NCBI GenBank assembly: GCA_034667245.1
Contig: JAXDKI010000270.1
Coordinates: forward strand, 1 to 18,009
Origin: DATBFX01 sp034667245
GTDB lineage: Bacteria > Chloroflexota > Chloroflexia > Thermomicrobiales > UBA6265
DNA length: 18,009 nucleotides
Direction of reading: 5' to 3'
Of this stretch, positions 1 to 7,714 are shown piece after piece. Position numbers and translations under genes: made by a program. Each line of letters starts with the position of its first letter. The stretch's first letter is position 1. The notes beneath the pieces are model-generated. The model was not told where the DNA came from. It ran no database searches and saw nothing but the letters and a program-made list of their open reading frames with translations.

Positions 1-2
1 TC

Positions 3-233
3 CCCGGCGACCTCGCCTACACGCGCTTCGAGGGCGGCGAGCTCTGGGGATTCCCCAACAGCTTCAGCGAGCTCTGCTGGTTCTACGACCGCGACGCCGT
101 CCCTTCGATGCCCGACGGTCCCGTCCCGGTCAACATCATCGGCCGCTTTGTCGAGAACTTCGACGCCTTCGCCGCCGTCTGCCGCCGCATGCGCCGGGAG
201 GGCGTCAAGCGGATCGAGATCCGGGTCGAATAG
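3..233 (+). CDS. 3' end of an unidentified gene
   Basis: An open frame enters from the left edge and stops at TAG 231-233, giving about 76 C-terminal residues. The peptide begins PGDLAYTRFEGGELWGF and ends RREGVKRIEIRVE. It has protein-like composition: several aromatic residues in the first half, then a helical, arginine-rich end. GC-rich third positions agree with coding. I do not recognise the family, and the N-terminal part lies outside the window, so no function is proposed. It converges with the minus-strand gene ending at 371. The hairpin in between lies about 70 bases beyond this stop but has no T-run in this direction. Confidence 0.6.
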   Translation, partial: PGDLAYTRFEGGELWGFPNSFSELCWFYDRDAVPSMPDGPVPVNIIGRFVENFDAFAAVCRRMRREGVKRIEIRVE

Positions 234-301
234 ACGGACAGACGTCTCTGTTGTCTCCCGCCCACGTCTCGTCTCCCAGGCTGAGCCGACGAACAAACAG
301 G

Positions 302-333
302 AGCGCCCCGGGACCGGTTGGCCCCGGGGCGCT
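302..333 (-). terminator. Intrinsic terminator of the Tat/SH3 gene
   Basis: A perfect 11-bp inverted repeat, AGCGCCCCGGG (302-312) with CCCGGGGCGCT (323-333), encloses a 10-base loop. Read on the minus strand it lies 38 bases past the stop at 371 and is followed by CCTGTTTGTTCG, a moderately T-rich tail. On the plus strand no T-run follows, so it most likely serves the minus-strand gene. Confidence 0.6.
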
Positions 334-370
334 AGCCCCTCGATTGCCCCGCCCTCCCCGCTGAGCGGCG

Positions 371-1201
371 CTATGCTTTGAGCGTGAGGTACTGCGCGGA
401 GACGAAACCCTCGTCGCCGGTTTCCGGGTTCTCGACCGGCAGCCAATCGCCGCGGGCGGCGCCGGTGACCGTCAACTCCGTCCCCTCGGCCAGAACGGCG
501 ACGACGTCCGCGTTCTCCGACGGCTCGGCTCGCAGGTTGACGTCGGCGGTCGTCACGACCGTCGATCCTTCGGCGGCCGATGCGGTCTCGACCGTGCTCA
601 GTCCCCGGCCGAGGAAGACGTAGGCGAGCGTCGAGGCATCACTGCCCCGCAGCCAGGCGATGCCGGTGAGACCGGACGCGTTCCGCTCCCGGATGCCAAC
701 GGTCAGGTCGTTCCCCGTTCTCAAGCCGCCGATCTCGCCGCAGGCGACGACGGTGTCGTCGTTCTCGCCGGCCCGGACCACGATCGAATACGTCTGCCTG
801 ACGAGGTCGTCGAGTTGGACGCGAACGGTCGTCGCGCTCTGGAAGACCGTCGCTGCCGTCGCCGCGCCGACCGGTTGGTCCTCCGCGCCGACGTCGAAAA
901 GCGAGAAGGTTGTGTCGAGATTGGGTGTTTCGCAGGTGCCGGCCGTAATGAGCGCCGGAAACGGCGGCTTGATCGCGGCGAGTTGAGAGACGGGGCGCGA
1001 GACTGGCACACAGGCACCGGTCCCACTCGTGTCGCCACCGGCACCCTGCGCGGTGCCATCGCCCTCGGCGTCGGCGCGGACGGTCGCGGCCGGCGTCAGC
1101 AAACCTCCGGCGGTCAACCCGGCGAGTCCGCGCAGCAAGCCGCGGCGGGAGCGGCCGCGCGCAAGTGTGCGCGCGATGCCGTCAAAGCGGCGGGCGTCCA
1201 T
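371..1201 (-). CDS. Tat-exported protein with C-terminal SH3-like domain
   Basis: This 276-residue protein is probably secreted. The N-terminus has a twin-arginine signal: SRRGLLRG at residues 18-25, a hydrophobic stretch to about 36, and a likely cleavage after the ATVRA segment near residue 43. The last 60 residues or so form a bacterial SH3-like (SH3b) domain, with NLRAEPSENADVVAVL, then GDWLPV and GFVSAQYL. The central part, with two cysteines and GIRERNASGLTGIAWLRG, is a beta-rich domain I cannot name. SH3b domains often bind cell-wall or surface ligands, but the ligand here is unknown. The start at 1201 is chosen because AGGAAGGAG lies 9 bases upstream. Two earlier in-frame starts (1231, 1285) have poor ribosome sites and would push the Tat motif inward. 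The gene stands alone. Confidence 0.8.
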   Translation of the reverse strand: MDARRFDGIARTLARGRSRRGLLRGLAGLTAGGLLTPAATVRADAEGDGTAQGAGGDTSGTGACVPVSRPVSQLAAIKPPFPALITAGTCETPNLDTTFSLFDVGAEDQPVGAATAATVFQSATTVRVQLDDLVRQTYSIVVRAGENDDTVVACGEIGGLRTGNDLTVGIRERNASGLTGIAWLRGSDASTLAYVFLGRGLSTVETASAAEGSTVVTTADVNLRAEPSENADVVAVLAEGTELTVTGAARGDWLPVENPETGDEGFVSAQYLTLKA

Positions 1202-1284
1202 CGGCAGTCGCTCCTTCCTGAGCGTACTCATCGGGGGCACTGGGCCGGGGCAGCCCAACGAAGACTCAACAGCGTCCTGACACA

Positions 1285-1312
1285 ACTTTACTCTTTAGCG
1301 CCTATTTTGCAA
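1285..1312 (-). promoter_or_regulatory. Possible promoter of the Tat/SH3 gene
   Basis: On the minus strand TTGCAA (1312-1307) and TAAAGT (1290-1285) are separated by 16 bases, inside a locally AT-rich patch upstream of the start at 1201. The two boxes match the sigma-70 consensus at about four of six positions each. A further TTGACA lies just upstream (1330-1325). This is pattern matching only. Confidence 0.3.
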
Positions 1313-2142
1313 GATTTGCCTCATTGTCAACGAAAGGTATGCTGCCGACGTTCTCTAACTCGGATATCGCGCACGTTCGTTCACCAAAACATCTCATTCA
1401 AAGTCGCCACAGCGACGGACAGCGGCAGGCGCTCCAGGCGCTCGCGCTCCTCGTGCGAGCCACGGCACCGCCCGGCATCTTCAAGGCTAGATGTCGGTCG
1501 GTGATCTTCGGCGCTAAATGTCGTCACGGCGCTTCCGCGCTTCGGACAGCACGACGGGCTAGGGGGAGTCCCTGCCCGTCGCCGCGATCGGTCGTGGTGG
1601 TCCTCTTCGCGGAGGGACCCCGGTGCCCGCTAAGCGGCCGGCGTCGCCGGGCTCGCGCAGGTCAACGGGGTCGCGCCCACGGGGCCGCCGATGTCGATCC
1701 GGTCCAGCCACCCCTCGCCGCTGCCGGCCTTCTCGGCCCGCCCGGGAGTGTGTGAGCCAGTGTGTGACCCGTGTGCGTGGTCCCGCACGCCGCCGGGGCG
1801 CACCCTGGGGCTGCGAGCGGCGGTCGCCACGGACCCGACCGAGGGGGGCCACGGAAGCGCCGAACCAGGGCCGGCAGCAGAGGAGGTGAGCGGGGTGATG
1901 CCGTCCATCGAGATCGCGGCGATGGCCGCGTCTACGGAACACGAGTTGGCCCAACGCCGGGCGAACACGGTCGGCCATCTCAGGCCCGTCGCGTCACGGC
2001 GGCGATGGATGCCGGCGCTGGTGGTCCCCATCCGCCGGTTGGCGGTAGCGTGGCGTTCCGCGACGCACGCGCCACTGGCCGCCAGCCGATGACCGTTCGC
2101 GCTTCCCGTCGTATCGGCGCTTACCGGCATCAGGAGGATGCG

Positions 2143-2271
2143 ATGTCCCGTTCGCGTGCCCACCGAGTCGACCATTCCCGATCGTTGCCCGTGCCCGGTT
2201 CGTCGCCCGCCGCGGTGCTGAGGGCGATCGCCCGGCGTTCGCGCTCGACGTCGCGGCGTGGCGGGCCATGA
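2143..2271 (+). CDS. Possible 42-residue basic peptide
   Basis: ATG at 2143 follows AGGAGG (2132-2137) at a spacing of 5 bases, a near-ideal ribosome site. The frame encodes MSRSRAHRVDHSRSLPVPGS and ends with an arginine/serine-rich tail at TGA 2269-2271. The peptide resembles no family I know. Its composition is also what random GC-rich DNA would give, so only the ribosome site argues for translation. It lies about 135 bases upstream of the ABM-like gene. Confidence 0.2.
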   Translation: MSRSRAHRVDHSRSLPVPGSSPAAVLRAIARRSRSTSRRGGP

Positions 2272-2407
2272 TCGGCCGTCCCCGTCGCGGTGTCCCGGCG
2301 CCGACCGCCACGGCCGCGTAGTTCTCAGGAGTCGGGTGTTCTGTTTAGAGACCCGGTCATGGGGCCGGTGTCGCGCGTCACATCGACGGAATGAGGAGGA
2401 ACCTGCT

Positions 2408-2695
2408 ATGTACGCCGTCGTTCGCCGGTACACCAGTGAGATGAAGAACCTTGCGGAGGTGATGGCCGAGAAGCACGAGGACCTCGAGCGAAGGATGAGC
2501 GGTCTGCCTGGGTTTGTCGCCTACTACCTGATCGACGCCGGCGATGCGGTCGCCACCGTCACGGTCTGCGACGACCGGGCGGGGGCGGAGGCGTCGCACG
2601 CCCTGGCGGCGGGGTGGGTCAAGCAGAACTTGCCCGCGTCGGTCCTCGGCGCGCCCGAGGTGACCGGGGGCGAGGTGCTCGCCCACGCCGGATAG
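2408..2695 (+). CDS. Small ABM-like (dimeric ferredoxin-like) protein
   Basis: The protein has 95 residues. It begins MYAVVRRYTS and has the pattern of the antibiotic-biosynthesis-monooxygenase-like fold: a first strand, a helix rich in charged residues (MAEKHEDLERRMSGL), then PGFVAYYLIDAGDAVATVTVC and a second helix ending AAGWVKQNLP. This fold usually forms small cytoplasmic dimers. Members range from heme or polyketide oxygenases to proteins of unknown role, so no reaction is assigned. GAGGAGGA lies 8 bases before the ATG and fixes the start; an upstream in-frame start at 2258 would read through spacer. It is a single-gene unit closed by the terminator at 2720-2760. Confidence 0.8.
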   Translation: MYAVVRRYTSEMKNLAEVMAEKHEDLERRMSGLPGFVAYYLIDAGDAVATVTVCDDRAGAEASHALAAGWVKQNLPASVLGAPEVTGGEVLAHAG

Positions 2696-2719
2696 GAGAC
2701 CGCCCCTTCGCTCGCCGGT

Positions 2720-2760
2720 GCGGCGGCAGCTCGCCTGGTTCGAGCTGCCGCCGCGCTTTT
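2720..2760 (+). terminator. Intrinsic terminator after the ABM-like gene
   Basis: A perfect 14-bp stem pairs GCGGCGGCAGCTCG (2720-2733) with CGAGCTGCCGCCGC (2741-2754). The loop is 7 bases (CCTGGTT) and GCTTTT follows. It starts 24 bases after the TAG at 2693-2695. Confidence 0.85.
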
Positions 2761-2839
2761 GGCTGTTCCGCTTGTGCTGTATCGCCGCATTCGGCAAACA
2801 TCCCGTCGACGGCTCCTCGATCACGCGCGTGGACATGTA

Positions 2840-2845
2840 CTAAGA
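2840..2845 (+). promoter_or_regulatory. Possible -10 box of the HTH/NB-ARC regulator
   Basis: TAAGAT lies about 37 bases before the chosen ATG at 2882, within a locally AT-richer TGTACTAAGATG. It matches four of six bases of the sigma-70 -10 box. The position 17 bases upstream (TCGATC) is only a weak -35. It sits beyond the preceding terminator, where a promoter is expected. Confidence 0.25.
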
Positions 2846-2881
2846 TGCGCACCGCGTGGTCAACCTCACCGCGGGCGAGCA

Positions 2882-5368
2882 ATGGGCGGACGGGCGGATG
2901 GTATCGGCGGCGGACGAGATGTCCCCTTCGGCGACCGGTTGCGGCACTTGCGTCAAGCCACCGGTCTGACGCAAGAGGAGTTGGCCGAGCGCGCCGGTCT
3001 CAGTCCCAACGCGATCAGCGCCCTGGAGCGCGGCGAGCGCCGCCATCCCTACCCCACCACAATTCAGGCGCTCGCTGCCGCGTTGGGGCTGACCGAAGAG
3101 CAGCGGGCAACGCTGCGTGCGGCCGTCCCGCGGCGGCTCGATCGGGCGGAGCCGGCCCCGGTCCGCGGTCCCCTCCTCCCGATTCCGCCGACGCCGCTGA
3201 TCGGCCGCGACCACGCCGTCGCCGCGGCGACGGCGCTCCTGCGCGACGATCGCGCTGCCGAGTCGGGCCGTCTGCTGACGCTAATCGGGCCGGGCGGCGT
3301 CGGCAAGACCCGGTTGGCGCTCGCGGTGGCGGGCGCGGTCGCCGACCGATACGCGGATGGCGCCCACCTCATCTCGCTCGCTCCGGTCGGCGATCCGGCG
3401 TCGGTCTTGGCGACGATCGCGCAGGCGCTCGGTCTGCGGGAGGCGAGCGAGCGTCCGGTCGTCGACCAGCTCGACGACTTCCTCCGGGAGCGGGAGGTCC
3501 TGCTGGTCCTCGACAATTTCGAGCACCTTGCTGCGGCGGCCCCGGCCGTGGCCGCGCTGTTGGAGCGCTGCCCGCGACTCCGGCTGTTGGTGACGAGCCG
3601 GGAGCGGTTGCGATTGCGCGCCGAGCAGGTCTACCCGGTGCTCCCGTTGGCGCTCCCCGATTCCTCCGCGCGCGAGACGCTGGCGACGCTGGCGGGCAAT
3701 CCCGCCGTGGCGCTCTTCGTCGCGCGGGCGCGGGCGGCGCAACCGGACTTCGCGCTGACGGAGGCGAACGCCGGGGCGATCGCCGCCATCTGCGCGCGCC
3801 TCGACGGCCTGCCGCTGGCGATCGAGCTCGCGGCGGCGCGGGTCCGCCTGCTGCCGCCGACGGCGCTCCTGGCCCGGCTGACGCGGCGGCTCGCCCTCCT
3901 GACGACGGGAGCGCCCGATCAGCCGGCGCGGCACCAGACCCTGCGGGCGGCGATTGGCTGGAGCTACGGGTTGCTCGGCGCGGCCGAGCAGCGCCTCTTC
4001 CACCTGCTCGGCGTCTTCGTCGGGGGGGCCGGCCTCGATGCAGTCGAGGCGGTCTACGACGCGGTCGAGGGGGAGGCCGGCGCCGCACTCGACGGGGTCG
4101 TTTCGCTCGTCGACAAGAGCCTGGTCGTCCGGACGGAAACCGCGGACGCCGCGGAACCGCGCGTCATGATGCTGGAGACGATCCGGGAGTTTGCCCTGGA
4201 GCGCCTGGTTGCGAGCGGTGAGGAGGCGGCGTTGCGTCGTGCTCACGCCGCCTACTACCTGGCGTTGGCCGAGCTGACGGAACCCGAGGTGACCGGACCG
4301 CACCAACGGGCATCCCTCGACCGGCTCGAAACCGAGCTCGACAACCTGCGCGCGGCGTTGGCCTGGGCGCTCGACGCCGGCGACGGCGAGACGGCGATGC
4401 GGTTCGGCGGCGCCCTCTGGCGCTTCTGGGAGATGCGCGGGTACCTGAGCGAAGGGCGCCGCTGGCTCGAAGCCGCGCTGGCGGTCGGCGAAACCCGCCC
4501 GTCGCGGGCGCGGGCACGGGCGCTCGCAGGTCTCGCCTTCGTGCAGATGAACCAGCGGGAGCCGAGCCTCGCCGCCGTGACCGCCGCGGAAGGGTTGGCG
4601 CTGTGGCGACGGTTGGACGATCCGCAGGGGCTTTGCCTGGGGCTCAACATGCTGGGCGACGTTCGCTTGAGTCAGGGGGACTACCGGGCCGCGCACGCGC
4701 TCTTCGCCGAGAGCCTCGCCTGCGCGCGCGCCGCGAACGACCGGCGCACGATCGCCCGAGCGCTCAACAACTTGGCCGAGGCGACGCAGCCCGACAACCT
4801 GCCCGCCGCGCAGGAGCTCTACGCGGAGAGTCTGGCCATCTTCCGCGAGCTGGACGATCGGCCCGGTATCGCCTACCTCCTGGGCAATCTCGGAAACGTG
4901 GCGCGGCTCCGGGGTGATCTCGACGCCGCCCGCGTCTATCACGAGGAGCACCTGCGGCGCTCGCGGGAAGCGAACAGCAAACCGCACATCGCCGACGGTC
5001 TTCAACATCTGGGAGAAATCGCCCACGCCCAGGGAGACCTTGCGCAGGCCGCCGCCTGCTTCACCGAAGCGGCGCCGATCTGGCGAGCCATCGGTGACGT
5101 CGCGCGTCTGACCGATTGCCTCGACGCGCTGGCCGCCGTCGCCGCGGGGACGCGCCGGGATACCGTCGCGGCGCAACTCTGGTCTGCCGCGGACAGCCTG
5201 CGCGAGGCGAGCGGCGTTGCGCGGTCGCCGGAGGCGCAGGTGCTCTACGACCGGGACCTGGCAGCGGCCCGGACCCGGTGCGACGAGGCCGCGTGGACGG
5301 CGGCCGGGGTCGCCGGCGAGACGCTGCCGCTGGACCAGGTTGTCGCCCGGTTCGCCGAGACGCGATGA
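2882..5368 (+). CDS. HTH-NB-ARC-TPR transcriptional regulator (STAND ATPase)
   Basis: This 828-residue protein is a multidomain signal-transducing ATPase regulator. Residues 16-75 form an XRE-type helix-turn-helix (FGDRLRHLRQATGLTQEELA, then SPNAISALERGER). An NB-ARC nucleotide switch follows, with Walker A GPGGVGKT at 136-143 and Walker B LLVLDNFEHL around 207-216. Further on are LLVTSRERLRLRAEQ and GLPLAIELAAARVRLLPP, the family's GxP-type motif. From about residue 480 to 790 there are TPR-like helical repeats, for example GDYRAAHALFAESLACAR and GDLDAARVYHEEH. Family knowledge suggests that ligand or protein binding at the repeats permits ATP-dependent oligomerisation and DNA binding; the target is unknown. 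An upstream in-frame ATG (2759) lies inside the preceding terminator's tail, so 2882 is preferred despite a weak ribosome site. No partner gene is adjacent. Confidence 0.85.
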   Translation: MGGRADGIGGGRDVPFGDRLRHLRQATGLTQEELAERAGLSPNAISALERGERRHPYPTTIQALAAALGLTEEQRATLRAAVPRRLDRAEPAPVRGPLLPIPPTPLIGRDHAVAAATALLRDDRAAESGRLLTLIGPGGVGKTRLALAVAGAVADRYADGAHLISLAPVGDPASVLATIAQALGLREASERPVVDQLDDFLREREVLLVLDNFEHLAAAAPAVAALLERCPRLRLLVTSRERLRLRAEQVYPVLPLALPDSSARETLATLAGNPAVALFVARARAAQPDFALTEANAGAIAAICARLDGLPLAIELAAARVRLLPPTALLARLTRRLALLTTGAPDQPARHQTLRAAIGWSYGLLGAAEQRLFHLLGVFVGGAGLDAVEAVYDAVEGEAGAALDGVVSLVDKSLVVRTETADAAEPRVMMLETIREFALERLVASGEEAALRRAHAAYYLALAELTEPEVTGPHQRASLDRLETELDNLRAALAWALDAGDGETAMRFGGALWRFWEMRGYLSEGRRWLEAALAVGETRPSRARARALAGLAFVQMNQREPSLAAVTAAEGLALWRRLDDPQGLCLGLNMLGDVRLSQGDYRAAHALFAESLACARAANDRRTIARALNNLAEATQPDNLPAAQELYAESLAIFRELDDRPGIAYLLGNLGNVARLRGDLDAARVYHEEHLRRSREANSKPHIADGLQHLGEIAHAQGDLAQAAACFTEAAPIWRAIGDVARLTDCLDALAAVAAGTRRDTVAAQLWSAADSLREASGVARSPEAQVLYDRDLAAARTRCDEAAWTAAGVAGETLPLDQVVARFAETR

Positions 5369-5380
5369 GCAGGTTCCACG

Positions 5381-5400
5381 GGATTGCCATCCGGCAATCC
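5381..5400 (+). terminator. Hairpin after the regulator gene
   Basis: GGATTGCC (5381-5388) pairs perfectly with GGCAATCC (5393-5400) around a 4-base loop, 12 bases past the stop at 5368. No T-run follows (ATAACC), so termination would be weak or factor-assisted. The rest of the spacer up to the insertion sequence at 5588 shows no gene. Confidence 0.35.
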
Positions 5401-5587
5401 ATAACCGGATCGCCGCGTTGCCGTTCTTTCTCAGATTGCGAATTTCGAGTCCCTCACGATTCCGAGTCGACGAGAAGTCGGACCGACCGCCCGCATGGCC
5501 GCTGGTGCCGTGTTCGATGCGGTCTCCCCTCGCAACGGATTGTCGCAAAAGGGAGGTTTTTGAGACTCGGCGCGGGCCGTCCATCGG

Positions 5588-5642
5588 TGTCATCTTCAAC
5601 GCTTTTTGTCGTAGGTTTTGGTTCACCCGCAAAGTTGGTGAA
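5588..5642 (+). repeat. Left inverted repeat of the ISL3 element
   Basis: The 55 bases begin TGTCATCTTCAACGCTTTTT and end AAAGTTGGTGAA. They match the reverse complement of 7440-7494 at 47 positions, and seven of the eight differences are transitions. The repeat lies 41 bases downstream of the transposase stop. Confidence 0.8.
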
Positions 5643-5683
5643 ACGGGCTCAGGTCTTCCCGGGGATGGCCGAGCACTGGGGTC

Positions 5684-7333
5684 TCAGGCGGCTCGGAGCA
5701 CCCGCTTGCGCAGCAGGTCGAACGTGGCCCGGCCGTAGCCCTGCCGCTTGATCAGCTTCAGGCGCAGCACCTGTCCTTCCGTTTGCCCGTTGCTCCACCG
5801 CTCGGACAGCGCCGCGGCCACCGCCGCCTTGTCGCGCTCCAACCCCGCCACCAACCCCTGCAATTCGGCGATGCCGCTGGCGCTCGCCGTGAGCAACCAG
5901 GCATCGAGCCGATCCGGTTGCCGGTGGCGGACCATCGCGAGGAACTCGCGCGTCAAGTCCACCGCCGTCGCCAAGGCGGGGTCCGCTTGGCGAACCGCCT
6001 CCAGGTACTGCCGTTCGGACTCGGTCAGTTTGTCGGCCGTGCGCAGCAGGAGCCAGGCGACCTCCCGCGGCGGGAGCGGTTGCGCCGGCGGCGGCGCGCC
6101 AGTCCGCGGCGCCGGCGTCGTCTCCGGTGGCGGGATGCCGGTCCGTAGGCACGCCGCGTAGCCGTAGACCAGCGTGCAGGACCCGGTGTAGCCCCGCTCG
6201 CGCAACTCGCGGCAGAGCCGGGCCACGGTGTGGCAGCCCTCGGCCCAGCGCCGATCGAGGTAGGGGCGGTGCTCGGCAAGGAGCCTCCGCGCCTCGGCGC
6301 GCCGTTTGCGCTCCGGGAACTGCCCGGCCGCCACCCACCGGTTGACCGTCCGCTCGCTGATGCCGACCTCGCGGGCGATCCGGCGCACCGTCCAGCCGCG
6401 CTGGCGCAAGGCCGCCACCCGCTCGTAGCGGCCCAGGCGGCGCGCCCGCGCGGCCTGCCGCGCCCGTTCCTGCCGTGGCGATACCCGACCGTAGCTCCCC
6501 AACGGGGTGCGGTCCGGGGAGATCGGTGGCGGCGCGGCGTCCACGGCGTCGGGCGCGGGCGCGACGGGCAGGGGCGGGAGCCGGGCCCGCTGCCGTTCGA
6601 GCACCTGCTGCATCGACGCGCGCAGGTTGTCGACCAGGTGCCAGCGGTCGGCGACCTGGACGGCCACGGGCGCCCCGGCAGCAATCCCTTCCGCATAAGC
6701 CCCGGAGCGATCGCGGGTGACCAGCCGCACCCCGGGGTGGGCCGCCAGCCACACCGCGAGGGCCTCGGCCGTGCGGTCGGGGAGGAGGTCGATCGGGCGG
6801 TGCCGTTCGAGGTCGACCAAGATCGTGCCGTAGCGCCGCCCCTTGCGGTACGCCCAGTCGTCGACGCCGAGCACGGTCGGGGCGGGAAGGTCGACCTCGG
6901 GTGATCGCCGGATCAGGCGCAGCAGGGTGTCAGGGCTGACCCGGTACCCGAGTTCGGCCGCCAGCCGCGCCCCGGCCTCGCCCCCGGCGACGAAGGCGAT
7001 GGCTTCCAGCGCCTCCCGCTGGCGGTCGGTCCGGTGGGCGCACTCCTGGGCGATCCCCGCGAGGCGCTCGGCGAAGATGCGCCGCGGGCAGGTCGGGTTG
7101 TCGCAGAAGAACCGGCGCGCCCGAATGCGGAAGCGCACCGCCACGCCCGCCCACGGCAGGTCGGCCAGGGTGCGTGTGTAACGGCTGTGGACGCGGTCCG
7201 CCGGTTCGCAGCAGACGGGGCAGCGGACGTCGGTCGCTTCGGTGGCGGCCAGGATCGTCAATCCTGCCTCATCCAGGAGCAGGGTTTCGACGTGGAACGA
7301 CCGGGGGATCGGCAAGATGGCACCGGGGAACAT
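5684..7333 (-). CDS. tnpA: ISL3-family transposase
   Basis: This is a 549-residue DDE transposase. The N-terminal zinc-finger-like part has cysteines at CPVC (38-41) and CDNPTC (77-82). The catalytic core follows: GVDDWAYRKG with D158/D159, VTRDRSGAYA with D208, and ADRWHLVDNL at 228-237, a hallmark of ISL3. A helix-turn-helix insertion at about 303-335 includes RRIAREVGISERTVNRW. The C-terminal NGQTEGQVLRLKLIKRQGYG carries the probable catalytic glutamate E519. All key residues are present, so the enzyme looks functional. GGAGGG lies 8 bases before the ATG at 7333 and fixes the start. The product would cut and rejoin the element at its inverted repeats. The gene reads opposite to its neighbours on both sides, as expected for an inserted element. 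Confidence 0.92.
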   Translation of the reverse strand: MFPGAILPIPRSFHVETLLLDEAGLTILAATEATDVRCPVCCEPADRVHSRYTRTLADLPWAGVAVRFRIRARRFFCDNPTCPRRIFAERLAGIAQECAHRTDRQREALEAIAFVAGGEAGARLAAELGYRVSPDTLLRLIRRSPEVDLPAPTVLGVDDWAYRKGRRYGTILVDLERHRPIDLLPDRTAEALAVWLAAHPGVRLVTRDRSGAYAEGIAAGAPVAVQVADRWHLVDNLRASMQQVLERQRARLPPLPVAPAPDAVDAAPPPISPDRTPLGSYGRVSPRQERARQAARARRLGRYERVAALRQRGWTVRRIAREVGISERTVNRWVAAGQFPERKRRAEARRLLAEHRPYLDRRWAEGCHTVARLCRELRERGYTGSCTLVYGYAACLRTGIPPPETTPAPRTGAPPPAQPLPPREVAWLLLRTADKLTESERQYLEAVRQADPALATAVDLTREFLAMVRHRQPDRLDAWLLTASASGIAELQGLVAGLERDKAAVAAALSERWSNGQTEGQVLRLKLIKRQGYGRATFDLLRKRVLRAA

Positions 7334-7439
7334 CGGGACAACCCTCCGCCGACGAACAAACCGTCGAAGCGGCGGTATTGTCCCTGTCTACGGAAGACGA
7401 CGCTGCCCGTTTGAGCGGGACGAAGGATCCGGCTCGGAC

Positions 7440-7494
7440 TTCATCAACTCTGCGGGTGAGCCAAGACCGACGACAGAAAGCGTTGAAAGTGACA
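7440..7494 (-). repeat. Right inverted repeat of the ISL3 element
   Basis: This is the partner of 5588-5642 in inverted orientation. Its inner end lies 106 bases upstream of the transposase start, leaving space for the transposase promoter between repeat and gene. Confidence 0.8.
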
Positions 7495-7508
7495 GGATGT
7501 CCTTCAAA

Positions 7509-7595
7509 CTAATGACACGCGCGGCGAGATGCACGGCTATGGTGTATGAGGAGCGTCCGGAGGTGATTGGCCAGCCCCAGCATCGTCCACTTCAC
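7509..7595 (-). CDS. Possible 28-residue ORF beside the insertion sequence
   Basis: GTG at 7595 is preceded by GGAGG with 6 bases between, and opens MKWTMLGLANHLRTLLIHHS (first codon GTG), stopping at TAG 7511-7509. That stop is only 15 bases outside the right inverted repeat. It could be a true short peptide, the 5' remnant of a gene cut by the insertion, or chance. It is divergent from the oxidoreductase gene. No homology is recognised. Confidence 0.18.
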   Translation of the reverse strand: MKWTMLGLANHLRTLLIHHSRASRRACH

Positions 7596-7714
7596 CTCGG
7601 ACCTCCATCATTACCTCCTCATGTCCCGTCCCCAGCGCGATCGACCCGCTTCCCTCTCCTGCCAAGATGTCGGACAATGCGCGCCGGCAACTCAAGCGGG
7701 AGAAGGAGGAGCAG

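Larger units (their letters stand above)
1202..2407. other. 1.2-kb spacer without a convincing gene
   Basis: Every frame on both strands gives low-complexity, arginine/proline-rich translations typical of non-coding GC-rich DNA, and no domain is recognisable. The first 130 bases probably hold the promoter of the minus-strand gene. An imperfect tandem repeat occupies about 1477-1531, where CATCTTCAAGGCTAGATGTC is followed by GATCTTCGGCGCTAAATGTC. A small open frame with a good ribosome site starts at 2143 (separate entry). The stretch may be decayed coding or mobile DNA. Confidence 0.5.
5588..7494 (-). mobile_element. ISL3-family insertion sequence, apparently complete
   Basis: The element is about 1.9 kb and carries one transposase gene on the minus strand between long imperfect inverted repeats (5588-5642 and 7440-7494, 47 of 55 bases identical). 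The ISL3 assignment comes from the transposase. Family members normally create 8-bp target duplications. The 8 bases outside the two repeats as drawn (TCCATCGG and GGATGTCC) are not direct repeats. Either the true tips lie a few bases further out, or the duplication has been lost. The element sits between the regulator and the sugar-metabolism pair and interrupts no recognisable gene. Confidence 0.8.

Noticed and set aside
2614..4221. A 535-codon plus-strand frame overlapping the regulator
   Set aside because: It is arginine/glycine/proline-rich low-complexity translation, offset from the true frame, and runs through the terminator at 2720-2760.
3281..5632. A 783-codon open frame on the minus strand opposite the regulator
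   Set aside because: It is a shadow caused by GC-rich codons of the regulator gene. Its product is arginine/glutamine-rich with no motif, while the plus-strand frame shows complete HTH, NB-ARC and TPR features.
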